A DNA stretch of 44,489 nucleotides from an uncultured Acidobacteriota bacterium (GCA_937859595.1 CALMAH010000021.1:1-44489), one strand, 5' to 3'; counted from the first letter of the stretch, positions 17,299 through 25,617 are shown. Numbers and translations are program-made. Notes: a model not told the origin generated them from the sequence alone.

Positions 17299-18603
17299 AT
17301 GAATACGAAAAAGATCCTGATACTCTTAGCACTTGTTTTGTTATTGCCGGCATTTCCGGGAACCGTTGAGGCTCAACGGCCCGGTTCGGCCACGCCCCGC
17401 CAGGAACGCTTGCTAAACGGCCTCAAGGTCCTTTTGTGGAATGACCCCTCGGCCGACAAGGTGACGATTCGCTTGCGGATACATTCGGGCTCGGCATTTG
17501 ACCAGCAGGGCAAGGAAGGTACGATGAAGATGCTTTCCGAAGTGTTGTTCCCGAACGACCCGACGCGCGATCTTTTCACTGAGGACCTTGGCGGCGGGCT
17601 CGAGTTGATCAGTAACTATGACTTTATTCAGATTAACGCGTCGTCCCGGCCCGGCGAGATGGTCTCGTTGATCGAGAACATAGCGCTGGCAGTGGTCTCA
17701 CCCCGCATTGACGCGGAAACTACGGGTCTTGCCCGAGAACGTGTATTGGCCGAGCTTTCTGAACTTGAGGGTGCGCCGGATTATATTGCCGACCGTGCGG
17801 TCGCCGCCCGCCTGTTTGGCACATTTCCCTATGGCCGGCCAGACCTCGGAACCCAAGAGACCTTGGAGGCTATCGACTTTGCGGACCTCCGTTTTGCCTA
17901 TGATCGGTTGTTCGGCGCCGATAACGCGACGCTGGCGATCAGCGGCAGGATCGATGCGAATCTCGCCTTTCGAGCAATTAGACGATTTTTTGGTTCGTGG
18001 CGAAAAGCTGATAGGCAAGTGCCGCCGAACTTCCGCCGGCCGGATGAGCCTTCGAAAGAGACTCTTTTTGTCGGCCAGATCGAACCCGGCACCTTAGTAG
18101 CCGTCCGGACCGCTGTTCGTGGCGTCGCGAGAAATGAAAAGGACTATCACGCCTACAGCGTTCTCGCCTCGATAATGGAGGAGCGGCTCCGGTCGCGGTC
18201 CGCTATTGGTGAAAGAGATTCGATCGCAGTGAGGCATGACGCGTTTCTCCTTCCGGGAATCCTGACCGTCGGCTATATGACCAAGGTCACCAAACCTGAC
18301 ATTGGATCGGGCGATGGAAACTCGAACCGAATAGACGATCAGATCCGGGAAGCACTTCAAGAGCGAATTACGGGAGCCGAATTCTCTCGGGCTAGAAACG
18401 CACTTCGGCTGATCAGAAGTGCGATCGACCCTGTCGCGGTGTGGCTCGACGCTGACACCTATCGGTTTGCTTCGCTCAAAGCTGAGAACGAGGCCTTTTC
18501 CGCCCTGACACCTGAAGATGTCCAGCGAGCCGCTGACCGGGTCAGCTCCGCTCCCACTGCAAGGGTCGTTGTTAGTGTCCGTCCGTTAGAAATCGAAAAG
18601 TAA
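17299..18603 (+). CDS. secreted M16-family (insulinase-like) protein lacking the zinc motif
   Basis: A 434-residue protein with a signal peptide (ILILLALVLLLPAFPGTVEAQ) and the two-domain M16 fold layout. GLKVLLWNDPSADKVTIRLRIHSGSAFD at the start and the later YDRLFGADNATLAISGRID are family hallmarks. Where active members have HxxEH shortly after GxEG, this one reads GKEGTMKMLSEVLF, so the zinc ligands are absent. It therefore resembles the non-catalytic partner subunit of heterodimeric M16 proteases, acting in the periplasm. No catalytic partner is adjacent. Its stop overlaps the start of ubiE by one base. Confidence 0.85.
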   Translation: MNTKKILILLALVLLLPAFPGTVEAQRPGSATPRQERLLNGLKVLLWNDPSADKVTIRLRIHSGSAFDQQGKEGTMKMLSEVLFPNDPTRDLFTEDLGGGLELISNYDFIQINASSRPGEMVSLIENIALAVVSPRIDAETTGLARERVLAELSELEGAPDYIADRAVAARLFGTFPYGRPDLGTQETLEAIDFADLRFAYDRLFGADNATLAISGRIDANLAFRAIRRFFGSWRKADRQVPPNFRRPDEPSKETLFVGQIEPGTLVAVRTAVRGVARNEKDYHAYSVLASIMEERLRSRSAIGERDSIAVRHDAFLLPGILTVGYMTKVTKPDIGSGDGNSNRIDDQIREALQERITGAEFSRARNALRLIRSAIDPVAVWLDADTYRFASLKAENEAFSALTPEDVQRAADRVSSAPTARVVVSVRPLEIEK

Positions 18604-19313
18604 TGCCGGAACGTTCAGAAGGTGAAGTCGAGCACTCGCGTGCGGTCCGTGCAATGTTCGGAGGAATCGCAAGAAGATATGACCTTCTAAACCACCTCCT
18701 TTCGGCGAACACAGACAAACGTTGGCGCAGAAAGGTCCGAATTCGACTCGAAAGTGTTCTGGCCGACAGCGGCGCCCTTGTGCTGGACGTAGCATGCGGA
18801 ACCGGAGACCTCGCCATCGAACTCCAGCGTGGCTCCGATGCAAGGATCATCGGAACGGATTTTTGCCGGCCGATGCTCGATATAGCGAAAAGCAAGGAGC
18901 CGGGCATTCCCTTCGTTGAAGGCGATGCTTTATCGCTTTCCTACCCCGACTCAACATTCGACGCTGTGTCGATCGCTTTTGGACTTCGTAATCTTGCCAA
19001 CGTTGAGGCGGGCCTATGCGAAATGCGACGAGTTCTAAAACCCGGCGCTCGTCTTGTGATCCTGGAGTTCTCGTCGCCGGTGCTCCCGGGGTTTCGGGGT
19101 CTTTTTCGGATTTATTTTAACAAGGTACTGCCGCGTGTGGGCGGCTTTGTGAGCGGGGAGCGCGGCGCGTATGAATACCTGCCTGATTCGGTCTCGAAGT
19201 TCCCGGATCAGAAAGGGCTATCTACGATGATGGAAGCAACTGGTTTCACAGAGGTGGAATTTACCAACCTCACCGGCGGCATTGCAGCTATCCATACGGG
19301 CATTCGCGGCTGA
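18603..19313 (+). CDS. ubiE: demethylmenaquinone / ubiquinone C-methyltransferase
   Basis: A 236-residue SAM-dependent enzyme that carries out the C-methylation step of menaquinone (MenG) or ubiquinone synthesis. It has the family signature MFGGIARRYDLLNHLLS, SAM motif I LDVACGTGDLA, and SIAFGLRNLANVEAGLCEMRRVL, all typical of UbiE/MenG. The length is normal. The start overlaps the preceding stop (TAATG), showing translational coupling with the M16-like gene. A menaquinone role is more likely than ubiquinone if the Acidobacteriota assignment is right. Confidence 0.95.
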   Translation: MPERSEGEVEHSRAVRAMFGGIARRYDLLNHLLSANTDKRWRRKVRIRLESVLADSGALVLDVACGTGDLAIELQRGSDARIIGTDFCRPMLDIAKSKEPGIPFVEGDALSLSYPDSTFDAVSIAFGLRNLANVEAGLCEMRRVLKPGARLVILEFSSPVLPGFRGLFRIYFNKVLPRVGGFVSGERGAYEYLPDSVSKFPDQKGLSTMMEATGFTEVEFTNLTGGIAAIHTGIRG

Positions 19314-19372
19314 GCCTTTTACAGATAGCGTTTGCCACCGACCGCGAAACGTTCCAAAATATGCTTTGCTGA

Positions 19373-20353
19373 ATGAAATACCGCATTCTGAATATTGCAC
19401 GTCAGTTGGGCCTGATGCTGCTGGTAATGTGGACGGTGGTCTCGCTGGTGACCCTGCTTATTGAAGCGGTGCCGGGCACTCCTGCGACTGCGATACTCGG
19501 CGAAACCGCAACCCAGGAACAGATCGACAACTTTAACCGCAAACACGGTCTTGATCGTCCCGCATTCTTTTTTAGCATTACCAGTGAAGACGGCATCTCT
19601 TGGAACGGGATCGATAATCGATACTCGGAATATATTTTGGGGTTGCTCCGCGGCGACCTCGGCAGATCTTTCAGGACGGACCGTCCCGTGCTGGATATGA
19701 TCCTCGAACGGTACCCGGCCACGATCAAGCTTGCTCTGGCGTCGATGCTCGTCGCTATCGGGATAGCGATCCCGCTCGGTGTTCTGGCGGGAACGAACAA
19801 AGGCGGCGTCATCGATAATTTTGCCTCTTTTATTGCACTTCTGGGTATTTCGCTGCCGACATTCGTTGTCGGCCCGTTTCTGGTCTATATCTTTGCCGTA
19901 AAGCTCGGCCTGCTTCCGGCGACCGGCAGCCTCTATCCCGAACACATAATTTTGCCCGCCTTTACACTCGGAGCCGCTCTTTCGGCGATTTTGACCCGAA
20001 TGGTCCGTTCGAGCGTGATCGAAGAGCTAGGGGAGGATTATGTAAGAACAGCACGTGCAAAGGGCCTCAGCGAAAGAAAGGTCATCTATAAACACGTTTT
20101 GAAGAACGGCCTGATCCCGGTTGTAACGATACTCGGACTTCAACTTGGTGTTCTTCTCGCGGGTTCGATAATCACGGAGAAGATCTTTAGTTGGCAGGGA
20201 TTGGGATTACTCCTGCTGGACGAGGGTATCGCCAAACGCGACTATCGATTGGTCCAGGGCTGCGTTCTGGTGATTAGCCTTACCTACATAATCGCAAATT
20301 CGCTTACCGACCTCGTATATCGCTGGCTGGATCCGAGGATCAGATTGTCTTAA
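19373..20353 (+). CDS. peptide-type ABC transporter permease (DppB/OppB family)
   Basis: A 326-residue protein with six membrane segments and the BPD_transp_1 pattern. After the first helix come the characteristic EAVPGTPATAILGETATQEQ and LGLDRPAFF-like stretch, then YILGLLRGDLGRSFRTDRPV. The coupling (EAA) loop reads LGEDYVRTARAKGLSERKVIYKH. Together with the next gene it forms the channel of a dipeptide/oligopeptide or nickel-type importer in the inner membrane. The stop is immediately followed by the next start. No binding protein or ATPase genes are next to it. Confidence 0.92.
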   Translation: MKYRILNIARQLGLMLLVMWTVVSLVTLLIEAVPGTPATAILGETATQEQIDNFNRKHGLDRPAFFFSITSEDGISWNGIDNRYSEYILGLLRGDLGRSFRTDRPVLDMILERYPATIKLALASMLVAIGIAIPLGVLAGTNKGGVIDNFASFIALLGISLPTFVVGPFLVYIFAVKLGLLPATGSLYPEHIILPAFTLGAALSAILTRMVRSSVIEELGEDYVRTARAKGLSERKVIYKHVLKNGLIPVVTILGLQLGVLLAGSIITEKIFSWQGLGLLLLDEGIAKRDYRLVQGCVLVISLTYIIANSLTDLVYRWLDPRIRLS

Positions 20354-21163
20354 ATGAACCGATTGACATACATCGGTCTCGCGATCGCCTCCGTCGTTGT
20401 TTTCGCGGCGGTGTTTGCTCCGTGGCTTGCTACTCACAGCGTTGACCTGCAGAATTGGGATCTCAAATTCGCCCCGCCTTCGACAGAACACTGGTTCGGT
20501 ACCGATTTTCTTGGCCGTGACATTTACTCGAGAGTGTTATTTGGGGCCAGGATCTCGCTTCAGGTAGGGATTATCGTCGTTACCGTGTCGGCGATCGTTG
20601 GCATCCTGATCGGTTCGATAGCGGGTTTCTACGGCGGCTGGGTTGATCGGATCTTGTCCGGGTATCTTTTCAATGTGTTCCTGGCTTTTCCGGGCTTGCT
20701 GCTTGCGATCGCTTTCGTCGCGTTTCTTGGGCCGGGGCTTGAAAAACTTATCTTGGCTCTATGCATTATCGGTTGGGTCGGCTATGCAAGGGTGATGCGA
20801 GGGCAGGTGTTGAAGGTCCGCGAATATGACTATGTCCAGGCCGCAAAAGCACTCGGTGCCAGCAATATGCGGATACTTTTTACTCATATTCTGCCCAATG
20901 CGATCCAGCCCCTGATCGTCCAATCCTCCCTCGGCATGGCGGGAGCCGTTCTTTCCGAGGCCTCATTGTCATTTCTGGGTCTCGGAATTCCGCCTCCTGC
21001 TCCGAGTTGGGGAATGATGGTCGAAGAAGCAAGGATATTCTTTGCCGCTTATCCGCACACTATTTTCTTTCCGGGCGCGGCGATCGCTCTTACGGTCTTG
21101 GCATTTAATTTTATCGGCGACGGGCTTCGCGAATACCTCGATCCCAAACAGCGAACACGATAG
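20354..21163 (+). CDS. peptide-type ABC transporter permease (DppC/OppC family)
   Basis: A 269-residue permease with the N-terminal DppC signature (HSVDLQNWDLKFAPPSTEHW, FGTDFLGRDIYSRVLFGARIS), six membrane segments and an EAA loop (REYDYVQAAKALGASNMRIL). The end FIGDGLREYLDPKQR is standard for the family. It partners the preceding DppB-type permease. The pxpB start lies 12 bases downstream, so import and 5-oxoproline use are probably co-expressed. Confidence 0.93.
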   Translation: MNRLTYIGLAIASVVVFAAVFAPWLATHSVDLQNWDLKFAPPSTEHWFGTDFLGRDIYSRVLFGARISLQVGIIVVTVSAIVGILIGSIAGFYGGWVDRILSGYLFNVFLAFPGLLLAIAFVAFLGPGLEKLILALCIIGWVGYARVMRGQVLKVREYDYVQAAKALGASNMRILFTHILPNAIQPLIVQSSLGMAGAVLSEASLSFLGLGIPPPAPSWGMMVEEARIFFAAYPHTIFFPGAAIALTVLAFNFIGDGLREYLDPKQRTR

Positions 21164-21175
21164 GGTCCTTTCACG

Positions 21176-21844
21176 ATGCAAATATATCCGCTGAGCGAAA
21201 GTTCCCTGATCGTCGAATTCGGTACCGTGATCGCCGAAGAATTCGATCTGCTCTCCCTTGCACTCGCGCAACATCTGGAAAATGAGCCGTTCCCCGGGTT
21301 CATCGAAGCGGTACCGGCATATACTTCGACCGGTGTCTTCTTTGACCCCGTCACCGTGAGAAAAAGTTTTCCTGATTCCGAGTCGGCATTCTCGTTGGTA
21401 AGCGGCCTGATAGAACAAATTGCTGCGCGAATGGAAGTCAGCGACGACCGAGTTCAGCGTACAGTTGAGGTGCCAATAAGATTTGGGGGAGCGGATGGTC
21501 CTGACCTCGCCGAGTTAGCTGAAGCGCGAGGTCTGTCTGAAACTGAGTTTGCCAAGATATTTCTTTCTGTTCCATATCGTGTATATATGCTCGGCTTTCT
21601 GCCGGGATTTGCCTACATGGGCGAGGTGGACGGGCGAATAGCCGCTCCCCGGCTCGCGACGCCTAGGTCAAAGGTCCGAAAAGGAAGCGTCGGCATAGCA
21701 GGGCGGCAAACAGGCATTTATCCGTTTGAATCGCCTGGCGGATGGCGTTTGATCGGCCGCACCGACCTCGAACTTTTTGATGTCGGACGCCACGAGCCGA
21801 GTCTTTTCCGTGCGGGAGACCGGGTTGTTTTCGTAGATATCTAA
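21176..21844 (+). CDS. pxpB: 5-oxoprolinase subunit PxpB (KipI-like)
   Basis: A 222-residue protein of the KipI/allophanate-hydrolase subunit 1 family (AHS1). The N-terminal part (YPLSESSLIVEFG) is followed by the conserved core FLPGFAYMGEVDGRIAAPRL and KGSVGIAGRQTGIYPFESPG. PxpB works with PxpC and PxpA in the ATP-dependent opening of 5-oxo-L-proline to glutamate in the cytoplasm. The stop overlaps the pxpC start by one base (TAATG). Confidence 0.93.
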   Translation: MQIYPLSESSLIVEFGTVIAEEFDLLSLALAQHLENEPFPGFIEAVPAYTSTGVFFDPVTVRKSFPDSESAFSLVSGLIEQIAARMEVSDDRVQRTVEVPIRFGGADGPDLAELAEARGLSETEFAKIFLSVPYRVYMLGFLPGFAYMGEVDGRIAAPRLATPRSKVRKGSVGIAGRQTGIYPFESPGGWRLIGRTDLELFDVGRHEPSLFRAGDRVVFVDI

Positions 21845-22803
21845 TGATGGGCATCTTCGTAGAAACTCCGGGAATATTAACCACTATCCAGGATCTGGGG
21901 CGTGGCGGAAGCCGGAGTTTGGGGCTAAACCCTAGCGGTGCGATGGACCGAAACGCCCTTAGGCTAATAAACATTCTGCTTGGAAACGATGAGAGTGAAG
22001 CCGCGCTCGAATTTCATTTCCCGGCGCCGACGATCCGCTTTGAGGCTGACGCATACTTCGCGTTGGGTGGTGCAGAATTTGATGCTCGTTTGGACGGAGT
22101 TCCGGTTCCGAACTGGTTCTGCCATGGGGCTTCCCGTGGTCAGATGCTTCATTTTGCAAAGCCGGTTCTCGGGGCCAGAGCCTATCTTGCAGTAGCCGGC
22201 GGATTTGACATCGACCCCGTACTTGGGAGCCGAAGCACGAATCTGGCCGCAGGCTTCGGAGGATTTCAAGGTAGGGCTCTTCAAGCGGGCGACAGGATCG
22301 GTATCCGAGGAACTGTCAATCGCAGACAATATCCAAAAGCTTTTGTTTCTTCGTCACTCATCCCCCGATATTCGCGGTTCCCTACTGTTCGCTTCATGGC
22401 CGGGCCGGAATTTCGTCTGCTTACGGCGATAAGTGAACAAGAGCTGTTCACAAAGGGATTTGTTATCGCCGCCGATTCGAACCGGATGGGATTTCGGCTA
22501 AAGGGGGCGCGTATTCACCTGCTTCACCCTTACGAGCTCCCGTCGTCTCCGGTCGATCTTGGCACTGTCCAGCTTTTGCCCGATGGCGGGCTGATCGTAT
22601 TGATGGCCGACCATCAGACCACCGGCGGCTATCCTCGGCTCGGAAATGTTCTACAGGTTGATATACCCCTGCTGGCACAGCTTGCGGCCGGGGACGGCGT
22701 CGGTTTCCACTTTGTGTCGTCAAATGAAGCCGAGCAACTGCTTTTCGCCTCCGAGCGTGAAATAGATCTTTTTCGGGTTGGAAGGCAGCTTGCGGCCATT
22801 TGA
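21844..22803 (+). CDS. pxpC: 5-oxoprolinase subunit PxpC (KipA-like)
   Basis: A 319-residue protein of the AHS2 family. It begins with the hallmark ETPGILTTIQDLGRGGSRSLG and NPSGAMDRNALRLINILLGN, has AYLAVAGGFDIDPVLGSRST in the middle, and ends with ADHQTTGGYPRLGNVLQVDI, all typical of biotin-dependent-carboxylase-like or KipA proteins. It forms the PxpBC heteromer that activates 5-oxoproline. Length is normal. Confidence 0.94.
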   Translation: MMGIFVETPGILTTIQDLGRGGSRSLGLNPSGAMDRNALRLINILLGNDESEAALEFHFPAPTIRFEADAYFALGGAEFDARLDGVPVPNWFCHGASRGQMLHFAKPVLGARAYLAVAGGFDIDPVLGSRSTNLAAGFGGFQGRALQAGDRIGIRGTVNRRQYPKAFVSSSLIPRYSRFPTVRFMAGPEFRLLTAISEQELFTKGFVIAADSNRMGFRLKGARIHLLHPYELPSSPVDLGTVQLLPDGGLIVLMADHQTTGGYPRLGNVLQVDIPLLAQLAAGDGVGFHFVSSNEAEQLLFASEREIDLFRVGRQLAAI

Positions 22804-22845
22804 CCAATTAGCTAAATAGGGGCCTTGTGCTAAATTGTGTTCGAA

Positions 22846-23598
22846 ATGCGTCATTCAATTGATATCAATTGCGACCTTGGCGAAGGCAGCCCAAACGACG
22901 CAGATCTGATGCGGCTGATTTCCTCGGCGAATGTCGCCTGTGGGGCTCACGCCGGCGATGCCGAGACAATGGAACGGACCGTCGCCCTGGCAATTGAAAA
23001 CAATGTTGCCGTCGGAGCTCATCCGGGATATCCCGACCTTGTCAATTTCGGGCGCGCGGCTATGGATCTGGCCTCGGAGGAGATCGTGGATATCGTAACG
23101 GGGCAGATATACGCCATGAGCACGATATGCGTCCGTCTCGGAGCAAGGCTTCGCCATGTAAAGCCACATGGGGCACTTTACAACCGATCGGCTAAAGACG
23201 CTCAGACCGCAGCCGCCGTCGCAAAGGCGGTATTTCAATTCGATAGAAATTTGATCCTATTCGGCCTTTCCGGCAGTTTGTCGATCGCCGAAGCGGAACG
23301 CGTAGGTCTCAGAACTGCCTCCGAGGTATTTGCCGACCGGACCTATCTGTCCGATGGCTCGCTAACACCGCGAAGCAGGGCCGATGCTTTGATAGCCGAC
23401 CCGGGATCGGCATCACGCCAGGCGATCCAGATGGTATTCGAAAGGCGGGTAACTGCCACGGACGGAACCCCGGTCCCGATCTGCGCAGAAACCATCTGCG
23501 TTCATGGTGACGGTGATAATGCTGTCGCGCTTGCCAATTCGATCAGGAGATCGCTTCTAGCCGAGGGCATCGAGATCCGTTGTTTTGACGATGAATAG
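22846..23598 (+). CDS. pxpA: 5-oxoprolinase subunit PxpA (LamB/YcsF family)
   Basis: A protein of about 250 residues beginning with the invariant IDINCDLGEG and continuing with SANVACGAHAGDAETM, VGAHPGYPDLVNFGR and VKPHGALYN. The polysaccharide-deacetylase-like fold hydrolyses the phosphorylated 5-oxoproline made by PxpBC. ATG 22846 was chosen because it starts three residues before the conserved block; a GTG at 22837 is also in frame. It overlaps the next gene by 8 bases. Confidence 0.94.
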   Translation: MRHSIDINCDLGEGSPNDADLMRLISSANVACGAHAGDAETMERTVALAIENNVAVGAHPGYPDLVNFGRAAMDLASEEIVDIVTGQIYAMSTICVRLGARLRHVKPHGALYNRSAKDAQTAAAVAKAVFQFDRNLILFGLSGSLSIAEAERVGLRTASEVFADRTYLSDGSLTPRSRADALIADPGSASRQAIQMVFERRVTATDGTPVPICAETICVHGDGDNAVALANSIRRSLLAEGIEIRCFDDE

Positions 23599-24772
23599 CA
23601 AGACACGATCATCCGCATTGCTCGGGGCCGCCTTTCTGATGGCGACGTCGGCGGTCGGGCCCGGATTTCTAACGCAAACTACCGTTTTTACCAAAGAGCT
23701 TCTTGCCAGCTTTGGTTTTGTCATCCTCGTTTCCGTCATTCTCGATATCTTCGCCCAGCTAAATATCTGGCGAGTTTTGACCGTTTCGGGCATGCGCGGA
23801 CAGGATCTGGCGAACGCCACACTTCGGGGTTCGGGTTACGTGTTGGCTGCGATGATCGTGTTCGGAGGATTGGTCTTTAATGTAGGGAACATCGCCGGAA
23901 GCGGGCTTGGGATAAACGTGCTTACCGGCCTTCCTGTCGAGGCCGGTGCAGCGATAAGCGGTGGTGTCGCGATCGGGCTTTTCCTTTTGAAAGACGCTGG
24001 CCGTGCAATGGACCTTGCTGTAAAGGTGTTGGGCACATTAATGCTGTGTCTTATCGTATATGTTGTCTTTATTTCGCAGCCACCGTTACCCGAAGCAGCA
24101 TTTCGAACCTTCGTTCCGGAAAGGATCGATGCCCGCGCCATAGTTACGCTGGTCGGAGGAACGGTCGGCGGCTATATCACGTTTGCCGGTGCACACAGGC
24201 TGATCGATGCGGGAATTTCGGGTAAAGAGAACCTTGGAAAGGTGAACCGCAGCGCGGTAAGCGGAATAATGCTGACCGCGGTAATTCGGTTCCTGCTGTT
24301 TCTTGCAGCTTTCGGCGTGATCGCTGCGGGCTTTTCGATCGACCCGGCAAATCCGCCTGCCTCGGTTTTCCAGAACGCCGCCGGAAATGTCGGATACAAG
24401 CTCTTTGGTTTGGTTATCTGGTGCGCGTCGATCACGTCCGTTATCGGTGCTGCCTATACATCTGTCTCCTTTATCAAAACGTTCCACGAACGCGTAGAGG
24501 CGAGGAGCGATCTAATAGTCGTTCTGTTCATACTCGTCTCGCTTTCGGTCTTTGTGCTCATCGGCCGACCCGTACAGGTTCTCGTTTGGGCAGGAACCAT
24601 CAATGGGTTCATTCTCCCTTTCGGGCTCGCGATAGTACTGGCCGGCGCGGCGAAGCGAACTATCGTAGGCGATTATCGACATCCGATGTGGCTCAGGTTG
24701 TCGGGTTGGGCAGTTGTGGCTGTGATGGCATATTTCAGCGTAGCAACGGTAATCGGAAGTGTTGGGAAATAG
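23591..24772 (+). CDS. NRAMP-family transporter (YcsG-like)
   Basis: A protein of about 393 residues with some eleven membrane segments. The N-terminal ATSAVGPGFLTQTTVF replaces the DPGN-type motif of metal-transporting NRAMP proteins, and the substrate-site motif MPH is not evident. This matches divergent NRAMP relatives such as B. subtilis YcsG, encoded next to ycsF (pxpA) and kipIA. The location here directly after pxpBCA repeats that association. A substrate linked to 5-oxoproline rather than a divalent metal is plausible (inference). ATG 23591 chosen; a TTG at 23585 would add two residues. Confidence 0.85.
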   Translation: MNSKTRSSALLGAAFLMATSAVGPGFLTQTTVFTKELLASFGFVILVSVILDIFAQLNIWRVLTVSGMRGQDLANATLRGSGYVLAAMIVFGGLVFNVGNIAGSGLGINVLTGLPVEAGAAISGGVAIGLFLLKDAGRAMDLAVKVLGTLMLCLIVYVVFISQPPLPEAAFRTFVPERIDARAIVTLVGGTVGGYITFAGAHRLIDAGISGKENLGKVNRSAVSGIMLTAVIRFLLFLAAFGVIAAGFSIDPANPPASVFQNAAGNVGYKLFGLVIWCASITSVIGAAYTSVSFIKTFHERVEARSDLIVVLFILVSLSVFVLIGRPVQVLVWAGTINGFILPFGLAIVLAGAAKRTIVGDYRHPMWLRLSGWAVVAVMAYFSVATVIGSVGK

Positions 24773-24850
24773 ATGTTCAATAGCGCGTCATGACGTGTAA
24801 TAACGTGTCATAGCGTTACAATTAGTTAAGTAACGTTTAAAGCCGAATAG

Positions 24851-24889
24851 GGACTGAAAAAAAGGCATGCCTCCGAAGGCCTTTCGTCC
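24851..24889. terminator. hairpin with flanking A-tract, possible bidirectional terminator
   Basis: AAAGGC at 24861-24866 pairs with GCCTTT at 24879-24884, with outer GGAC/GTCC pairing. The left flank is a run of seven A's ending at 24863, giving a T-tract on the minus strand; the right flank has only CCTTTC. It could end the pxp operon on the plus strand, but by form it is a better minus-strand terminator. Confidence 0.4.
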
Positions 24890-24949
24890 AATGATAACTC
24901 AATGACTCGCTAACTCGTTGACACAAAAAGACTTATTTTTCCCGCGGCC

Positions 24950-24964
24950 GTTTGGTGACCAAAC
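24950..24964. repeat. 15-bp palindrome, possible operator
   Basis: GTTTGGTGACCAAAC is a perfect 7-1-7 inverted repeat in otherwise gene-free DNA about 350 bases upstream of the PEP-CTERM-like gene. The form is typical of a site for a dimeric regulator. Confidence 0.4.
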
Positions 24965-25263
24965 AGTTAACATAGAAATAACGGAAAAAAGCTTGCTTAA
25001 GGCGCATTTTGGCGTTAGACTGTGCAAAATGCACTTTTGGGAGTTATGTTCCCGAATTAGGCGGCCCGGCAACAGTGTTAAAGCTATGCTGAGGCTTGCT
25101 GCAAAGTGAGCACCACAGGCCTTTCCCCCAACCTTACGTTGGTGCCCATGCAAAAAGTTTGCGGAAATCTCGTCTCTTTAGAGGTTCTAGCAAACAGCAG
25201 TCCGAGTCTGTGCGCCTTCCCCCGGGCGCTCCTAATTGACAGGCCCGGCATTTACGCCCCGAA

Positions 25264-25286
25264 GCATGCGGGATGTTCCCGTATGC
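25264..25286 (+). promoter_or_regulatory. 10-bp hairpin just upstream of the PEP-CTERM-like gene
   Basis: GCATGCGGGA pairs with TCCCGTATGC (nine Watson-Crick pairs and one G-U) around a 3-base loop, 31 bases before the start codon and about 20 bases before the ribosome site (AGGTAGGAAG). It has no T-tract, so it is more likely a stabilising or regulatory leader element than a terminator. Confidence 0.5.
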
Positions 25287-25317
25287 GACGCGGCGGTTAC
25301 GAAAGTAGGTAGGAAGT

Positions 25318-25617
25318 ATGTTTTTCAAAGCCCACGATCGCTTCGTGATCAGCGCGAGCCTGGTCATCATTATTGCTGCATTTGCCTTCACAATCACTCA
25401 GGGCGCAAGCAACGACAGATTTCTGACGGCGTCTGCAAACGACTGTTCAGATGGCCGCGGTGAGATAAGCCGTGAAGCTGCTAAAGCAGTTCTTGGCTCG
25501 GTGAAACCCTGTTTATCTCCAACATACAGCGCTGAGCCTTTTGCACTGCTTCTTTTTGGCATTGGGCTAACAGGTTTTGCCCATGCTGCCCGGCGACATT
25601 TTGCGCGGCTTGACTAA
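25318..25617 (+). CDS. small PEP-CTERM-like secreted protein
   Basis: A 99-residue protein with an N-terminal signal or membrane segment (about residues 10-28, VISASLVIIIAAFAFTITQG). A short middle with two cysteines follows, and a C-terminal tail reads SAEPFALLLFGIGLTG then FAHAARRHF. That tail follows the PEP-CTERM sorting-signal plan: a VPEP-like Pro box (here AEPF), a membrane helix rich in L and G, and an arginine-containing cluster. Such tails are cut by exosortase, and the proteins are exported together with exopolysaccharide. The gene directly precedes an exosortase-A-type polysaccharide operon. The Pro box is atypical (EP, not PEP). A good ribosome site (AGGTAGGAAG) supports the start. 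Confidence 0.7.
   Translation: MFFKAHDRFVISASLVIIIAAFAFTITQGASNDRFLTASANDCSDGRGEISREAAKAVLGSVKPCLSPTYSAEPFALLLFGIGLTGFAHAARRHFARLD

Larger units (their letters stand above)
24773..25317. other. 545-bp gene-free, structure-rich leader upstream of the PEP-CTERM-like gene
   Basis: No convincing gene is present; the minus-strand frame 24899-25153 has no support. The stretch holds several fold-back elements. CGTTAC pairs with GTAACG at 24814-24835. GCATTTTG at about 25003-25010 pairs with CAAAATGC about 13 bases later. GTTTGC at 25157-25162 pairs with GCAAAC at 25190-25195. GCGCC pairs with GGCGC around 25212-25229, and a 10-bp hairpin lies at 25264-25286. The density suggests a structured 5' leader or a small RNA. 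Promoter elements could not be placed. Confidence 0.5.

Noticed and set aside
25009..25027. sigma54-like TGGC...TGTGCA upstream of the PEP-CTERM-like gene
   Set aside because: Spacing between GG and GC is 13 instead of 12, and the stretch is part of an inverted repeat.
24899..25153. 84-residue minus-strand frame in the structured leader
   Set aside because: No ribosome site, motif or partner gene; the region is dominated by inverted repeats.
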